A model generated the notes under the pieces. That model was given only the letters and a program-made list of their open reading frames with translations, made no database searches and was not told the DNA's origin. From Pleurodeles waltl (lineage: Eukaryota > Chordata > Amphibia > Caudata > Salamandridae): DNA of 64,000 nt. A program made the position numbers and the translations under genes. The stretch covers positions 1,349,064,323-1,349,128,322 of the forward strand of contig NC_090444.1 in the NCBI RefSeq assembly GCF_031143425.1, read 5' to 3'. Position 1 is the first letter of the stretch. Every line of letters starts with the position of its first letter. Positions 57,901-64,000 of the stretch are shown in pieces.

Positions 57901-59373
57901 GATTTTAAAGTTAGAAGGGAATCACCATTGGCCACTACAAGCCAAATTAAACTAAATTTTGAAACGAAATAACAAAAAGTTATTTATTCCAGAGCAGACT
58001 TCCGATGCTGCCTTATGACTCACAAAAATGAAACACATTTATATTTACTATTGCAGTATCAGAAGAAATCTGACATGAAGCAATGATAGGTAAATATGCT
58101 ATTAGGAGTGGCTGATTTGATGGATACTGCCAATAATTCTAATGAAAGTTAAGGAAGATGCAGACTTACACAAAGAGAATAAAGATCCAAGAGAAAGGGA
58201 ACATAGAAATTATTACAATGTAAATATAGATGCTTGTTGCAAAGAAAGAAATCTGAATATTATAATAAAGTGTGCAACGAAATAACAGATGCCATCATTT
58301 CAAAGGATAGCAGGAAATTTCAGGAATGAGTGTAATATGATACACTGAAGAGTCAACCAACACTTGTACAATCCCAGAAGAAACCTGGAAATCTCTTCTA
58401 GGAGATGTTTGTGGGTCTACTTCTCCAACTGAGCAAAACAATATACAACACTTCTTAAGATGGTCTGACAAGGATTATCACAGTGCCAACCCTCTACCCC
58501 ATGTATTTATCTGAGAGGTTAAACACCAAAATCTTTGCTTAGCATGTTAGCCACTGAAATTCCATATAACAAAATACCCGACCATGCAATTTACAATAAT
58601 TAAGTCAGCACTACTACTTTTGTGTGAGCTTTTCATAGTAAACATATCACACCTATGGTGTCTGACATTGTTTCCCAATCAAGGTTACAGACTATCATTG
58701 GCTTGTGGTCATAATCAACTAAGGCCTCCTGTATGGCATAGTAGCTAGAAAACATTAGGCATATTGTAAAAAAAAAAAAACACAACTATATACAAAAAAA
58801 AAATACAATTGGGAAAACGATATACAACACCTTTGAGAGGCCTTAAAAAGGATTGTTGCATTGCAAATTTTCAGCTCCCAAGTGTTTGTCAGAGAAGTTA
58901 ACCAACACCAAAACCCTTACCTACTATAGTCATCTGTGAGGATCCATGAACTGCAGTCCCATCTACAGGCTTTAACACTATAATAATCCACCCATAATGA
59001 TCTATTGGCTTTAACACATGATTTTCAGAATAACAACCTTCCATAATTTAAACATTTACAGTATGTTTCATTTGGTAAAGATTGCTTTAAAAAGTTGAAT
59101 ACATTATTATATAACAAAATAACTGGCACAATGTTCTTCACGTGTACTGCTGTTGCTGTATGGCATATAATAAAAATAACTGATTATTTCACAACTTTAT
59201 TGGGAAACATTTTATTGGCGCTTTTATTCTGATTTTTCATTTAAATGTGTTCGGCCTTCATAATCAGCAGTTGTCATTTTGATTAAGACTCTACCTAAAA
59301 CCTTTATTTCTATCAACTGAGCTCCGCAAAGTACTGATATATAAAATAACACAACAGCATGCTGTAGCAGAAC
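57901..59373. other. Unrecognised sequence with one diverged duplication
   Basis: Segments at about 58430-58560 and 58815-58930 share 'atatacaacac', 'aaggattat/ttg' and 'gagaggttaa/gaagttaa...caccaaaa', suggesting an old duplication about 390 bp apart. A short A-rich stretch is at 58768-58803. No coding region was recognised. Confidence 0.45.
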
Positions 59374-59376
59374 TAA

Positions 59377-59898
59377 GGGGGTCATCCCGACCCTGGCGGT
59401 CAAAGACCGCCAGGGCCGCGAATGACGGAAGCACCGCCAACAGGCTGGCGGTGCTTCCCTGCCCATTCACCGCCGCGGTCAGAAAACCGGGTCCGGCGGT
59501 TTCCCGCCGGATTTCCCCCGGCTGGGCGAATCCGCCATGGCGGCGCTGCTTACCGCCAGCCTGTTTCTGGCGGTTTACACCGCCAGGAAGAGGCTGGCGG
59601 TAATGGGTGTCTAGGGGCCCCCGCCTGCTTTTCACTGTCTGCCTAGCAGACAGTGAAAAGCGCGACGGGTGCAACTGCACCCGTCGCACACCTGCAACAC
59701 CGCCGGCTCCATTCGGAGCTGGCTTCAGTGTTGCAGGCCCCCTTCCCGCTGGGCCGGCGGGCGCTAACATTGTTAGCGCCCGGCGGCCCAGCGGGAAGGT
59801 TGGAATGGCTGCAGCGGTCTTTTGACCGCGGAGCGGCCAAATGGCGGTTCCCGCCAGGCGGGCAGTGACCGCCGCCCGCCGGGCTCAGAATAACCCCC
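59377..59898 (-). mobile_element. Harbinger-type GC-rich MITE, 522 bp
   Basis: The left end GGGGGTCATCCCGACC and the reverse complement of the right end GGGGGTTATTCTGAGC form terminal inverted repeats. TAA flanks both sides (59374-59376 and 59899-59901). The interior is a reverse-oriented relative of the MITE at 793-1421, sharing 'ggcggtgcttcc', 'ccgccatggcg' and 'cagacagtgaaaa'. No protein is encoded. Confidence 0.9.
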
Positions 59899-59901
59899 TA
59901 A

Positions 59902-60399
59902 CTGTTCACTTGGAATAGAAAGGCATTATTTCTCGCACCGCCAGAGCTTACATATCATATTTTACAAAGAATTGTCTTCCGAAAATTAAACATTTATCTT
60001 AAAAAATATAGGCAATCAGAAAGAAAACCAATTGGAGAAACATGAGTTAAATATACGTTTGTAGGACAATAATACAGCAGGAACAACTTTTTAACCGAAA
60101 CATTGTTTCACACAAAAGTGTTTGAAAGAATACCCTTCTGTGACCAATTTAATTGTATGGGAGCATCTCTCACCAGGGAAGTTGGACGAATTTGGAAGCT
60201 GAAAAACTGGGACAAGATTAACAAATTCGAACAATTTTGCAGATGAAGATTTACATTTCAGCCCACATTTTAAACCATAAAATAAACAAATTAGCCTTGA
60301 TTATCCTTAATGGCGTTACCCTTACTTAAAATATCTTTCCAACATGTGTTTGATTGATTTCATATGTTACTGCTTTAAAACAACAAAGTTTAAAAACAC
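59902..60399. other. Unrecognised sequence
   Basis: No gene or repeat family was recognised between the MITE and the L1 fragment. Confidence 0.4.
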
Positions 60400-62880
60400 G
60401 TTTGAGCAGCTATTTATTGCTGCCTCTGTTCTCTTTTCTTCTGATTTTGGGGCCTCCCTGAGAGAGGTCAAGATTTCGTCCCAGACATATTTTCATCAGT
60501 CACCAAGAATTCCCCGCCTCTCCTTACCACGTAAGGCAAAACTCTTGCTTATGGGCCACCTCTCCTAAGCTTTCTTCCAAATGCTAAAGGAATCTATTGT
60601 CCTCCAGTGCATCACTACAGGCCGTTTCCATAGTATAAAAGCTCAATCAGGGAAGCCGTTACCGCTTTCTTCCTTTTAGGGCAAGAAAAAGGCCCAGCAA
60701 ACAGATATCTATCTCTATTCAAAGTTTTTTGTAACTGTTCTGTAAGCCCTTTCCAGAAGTGATAAATGATTGGCAAGCTCCGTGCCACATGAAACAAGTT
60801 TGCATCACGGTGATTATAACTGTATTGTATCCAAATATTCTATGATAGTAAGTGAATTGAATGTATTTAAATCTAGTGTTTCTTGTAGTTTTGTGCACAT
60901 AATCAAGGGTGTTCCTTAATTCCCCATCATTCAGTTTCCTTTTCATATTGCCCTCCGTTTCGGTCTTCTGATCCCGAGGATTAGTCTTAGTAATCAAAAG
61001 GAGAGTTTTGTAAAAAACAAAAAATAATTACTAGTTTCAAATGTCTCCTGCTGTGATGATAGGGTATAATATCTGGTGTGTTTGGGACTCTGTCACGATC
61101 ATCCCCCATTTGTGCTGTATGGTATTAGTGACAGTGCCATATGTCAGGAATTTGCTCGGCGGGAGTTCAAACTTCTTGACCAAAGTTATTAGGGTTTTTT
61201 TAATGCATTAGCCTAAAAACTGCCAACCGTAGCTATGCACACCCTAGTCCAATGTGCCATCAGACTTGCGCTAAAGAATCCTTGCGAGTTTCGAAGGCCC
61301 ACCAAAGGCAGAGCTCTGGGGTACATAATGTTGCATTTGAGGTTTTCCACACTCCCCTCTTACAGCATTTCAAAGCTACATGGAGCAGCCTGGACTGAAC
61401 CCATATCTTGTTCGTACCTCCCACAAATAAGGCAGTTAGTGAGTCTAGATCATTCCTGGGCCCGTTATCCCAGTTTCATGAAGCTCTGAGACGTCAAGCC
61501 AGTTTGCTACCCAATCCATCTGCACTGACAGATAATAAAGTTTGAAGTCCACAGTCCCAAAGCCACCTTTTAGAATTGGCAGCTTCAACTTGCCAACCTT
61601 GACCCTATGTCTGCCTTCAAGTCAAATCCAGTTTTTCAATAGAAAGTCCAATTCTCGAAAGTAACTCAGTGGTACCCAGAACAGCAGGTTAATGAAGAAG
61701 TGCAACAGGAAAACCGATTTGGCCATGGTCTCAGATAATTTAAGTGTTTTCCAATACTCAATATATCCCCTCAAGATCTCGCCACTCCCACTTCTTCAGT
61801 GATACACCCTCACCACTGGGTAAAAGAATGTTTGTTGTTCCCAGGTGACACTAAATTCAGCTGCTGCAGTTTATCAGTCATATGCAGAGCTATCAGAAAA
61901 GCACAGGGCTTAGACCAGTTTACTGTGAAGCCAGCGAGTTTGTTATATTCCTCAAGAGGTTGTATCATAGGTCTCAGCACCATGTTCCAGTTCCTGAGAA
62001 CTAGATGCATGCTATCCACATCCCTAGCGATGACTTGTACTTCATCAGATAGAGGAATCCCCCCAGTTTTGCCTACTGTTCTTAGAATGCTGGCAAGTGT
62101 GAAGACCATGGAAGAGAGCGGACACCCCTAAGTGAGTCCTCAGTATTTTCTGTATGCAGGAGAAATAAGTTTGCCAACTTGCACTCTGGCCTTCGGTTCA
62201 AAGCACAGCAAGGAGATCCACTTTAACCCAATTGCTCTAATCGTCAGCCATTGAAGAACAGCTAACAGGTACTGTTGTTCAATGTGTCCAACTTTTTGTC
62301 CAGGTTGACCTATAAAACAATACCTCAAGGAAGATGGAATCAAGTCTCATGGGGTTTCCTCCAGGTCCTGAGAAGTCTCCTAATGTTTAGTGAGGTGTTT
62401 CAAATGGGGATAAACTCATTTTGGCCATGATGGATCTAGCGCAGAAGGAGAAGGTACAGCCTTCTTGATACAACTTTACTCACTGTCTTACAGTCCAAAT
62501 TCAACCTGGATGGTGGTCTATAGAAAGCCCTATCCAATCTGTCTAGATGAGGTTTGGCAAGAGATACAGTCAGGACCTCTCTAGTTGCCCTGGTAGGCTT
62601 CTTGTTGCAGGCCAACTAAGTGCGTTTTTGTTAACTGGATGGCTAGTAGATTAGTATATGGCTAGTAAAACACAGTGGGCAAGCAGTCAGATCTCAGGGT
62701 TTTGCCTCTGACTGCATCTTTTAGAGATCCTCTCACCTCTGTTTGAGACACAGGGGAATTCAGCGACTCTAGGGTTGCATCGTGGATCTGCTTCAGGGAC
62801 TCTCTTTATAAATAGGATACAATTTCACTCAGTTATGCTAGATCACTTTCCCTTATACAGGTTTGGGTAGTACTCTAGAA
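60400..62880 (-). mobile_element. L1 retrotransposon fragment, minus strand
   Basis: Minus-strand reading gives L1 ORF2 parts in order: QYLLAVLQWLTIRAIGLKWI and LISPAYRKY (62343-62140), then a degraded RQGCPLSxxxFxLA block. Next are EYNKLAGFTVNWSKPCAFLI (62109-61810) and, near the 3' end, NTRFKYIQFTYYHRIFG (60997-60719) of the C-terminal part. Stops and frameshifts occur throughout. Boundaries are approximate. Confidence 0.8.
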
Positions 62881-62889
62881 ACAGAATAT

Positions 62890-63390
62890 ATATATATTTT
62901 TTTTAAAACACATTTTATTAGTTTTGAAAAATCAACATTATTACAAACAAAAAGAAGGTAAAATTTATTTATTAACAGCTATCTTGTATTTGTTATTATC
63001 CAAATCAATATTTACATAATTAATTTTGGGTCAGGCCATAATATCAATTCCAGCACAGATCCCAAGCAGGAATGTATTGCCTCCCAAAATAGACTAAGTA
63101 CACTGCATTCCCATGCTCCTGTACTAACCTTGCCGCATCACTCAGCAAACTCAGTAACTCACAAGGCTGTGGCCCTCAACATGTTAAGGACCGCAGAAAG
63201 TAAATACATTAGGTGATATGTACACCTCGGGGCAAATCCTTGACCTGGAAGACATGTCAAATGCTCAAACATGCACACAATTGATGACATTTATGTACCA
63301 CCGGCTGAGAGCAGTTATTAATGGAACACTACCCCACATTCCTAGCAGAGCCTCTACATTGCACTACAGATGATACTGACCTGAGCTACC
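62890..63390 (-). mobile_element. Retroposon 3' end, minus strand (possible L1 3' UTR)
   Basis: On the minus strand the segment ends CTAATAAAATGTG followed by an A-rich tail and (AT)n, a normal 3' end with a polyadenylation signal. It carries no ORF. It abuts a plus-strand L1 ORF2 fragment. Confidence 0.5.
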
Positions 63391-64000
63391 CGCATAACGT
63401 TATACAATGAGGTCCAGTCAGATGTGGCTCACTCCCCTACCGAAGCATTGGATAAATGGAATTCTGTCCTGAACACCCCTTTGTCAGCCTCAGAGTGGGG
63501 TCAATTTTGCACACCGACAAGATTGCTCACTTCAAATTGCAACCTACGTTTGATTCATTTCACATTCCTGCAACAAATGTATTATTCTCCTACAAGATTA
63601 TACAGATAGGGCTTACAAAATAATGCAAATTGTTTGTGGTATGGTGCATCTTCCACCTAGCCTGGCTGTGCGTACCAGTTGAGCGTTTCTGGGAGCGGAC
63701 AGTGCACGAACTGTCACAAATGCTAATGGAACAGCTGTCCTGTACTCCACATTTATGCTTACTAGGCTTTGTCAAAACTCTCCAGTTGGCATACTGCAGT
63801 TTTGATGCAATAACGCTACTCATGGCCAAGCGCAAAGTGGCCATATACTGGGGTAAATGATCCACGCCTACAGCTAAGCATTAGTTGCTTGACCTGACAT
63901 ATTGCAGAGAAAACTTGACATCTATAAGGAAGAACTGCCCTCATCCTCTCGACCCAAAAATATGTGGAGCCCCTCATCACCTATCTGCTGACGAGGTAGG
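63391..64000 (+). mobile_element. L1 ORF2 C-terminal fragment, plus strand, cut by window end
   Basis: Plus-strand frames read LIHFTFLQQMYYSPTRLYR and then FHLAWLCVPVERFWERTVHE and LSQMLMEQLSCTPHLCLLGF, the conserved C-terminal part of L1 ORF2. At least one frameshift lies near 63605. The fragment runs off the right edge. Confidence 0.8.

Overview
The window is non-coding-rich vertebrate nuclear DNA. It most probably comes from a salamander and looks newt-like (Pleurodeles waltl is my best guess): a very large intron, a large Harbinger DNA transposon with related GGCGGT-rich miniature copies, DIRS retrotransposons, L1 and CR1/L2/jockey-range LINEs, and large solo LTRs. No bacterial genes, CRISPR arrays, rRNA or tRNA genes were seen. 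The species call is an inference from repeat content, not from an alignment.

Host gene. Three exons of a DOP1 (Dopey) family gene, most likely dop1a, lie on the minus strand at 35956-35858, 35252-35153 and 2790-2681. All have canonical splice sites and their phases join exactly. The intron between the last two is about 32.4 kb and holds most of the mobile DNA described here. The sequence right of 35956 is presumably a further intron, and the sequence left of 2681 the next one.

Mobile DNA, left to right: Harbinger-type MITE (793-1421); tandem repeats (4216-5745); hAT-like end, AC/AT microsatellite and a 79-bp perfect inverted repeat (7040-7673); LTR-like segment (9283-10150); a LINE inside LTR-like sequence (10861-14570); a small element built from six consecutive hairpins (14579-15482); an 8.9-kb Harbinger element with matching ends and a TSD (16961-25831); LINE remnant and minisatellites (26331-30340); palindromic MITE (31424-31613); minus-strand LINE (39590-43500); minus-strand DIRS element (about 44781-50585) cut by a 1.94-kb solo LTR (45988-47927); near-complete plus-strand LINE (about 50690-55905); L1 fragments (56620-57900, 60400-62880, 62890-64000); Harbinger-type MITE in the opposite orientation (59377-59898).

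The most interesting unit is the 8.9-kb Harbinger. Harbinger elements normally carry a DDE transposase and one Myb/SANT-like protein. This one has a transposase (minus strand, two exons, frameshifted) between two different plus-strand Myb/SANT-like genes. The upstream Myb gene is broken by stops and frameshifts. The downstream one reads intact through three exons (326 aa). Beyond it lie three repeat tracts: Lys/Ala-rich 33/35-bp units, Pro/His-rich units, and a tandem array of about seven micro-exon-like cassettes, each with an acceptor-like start and, in most, a donor-like end.
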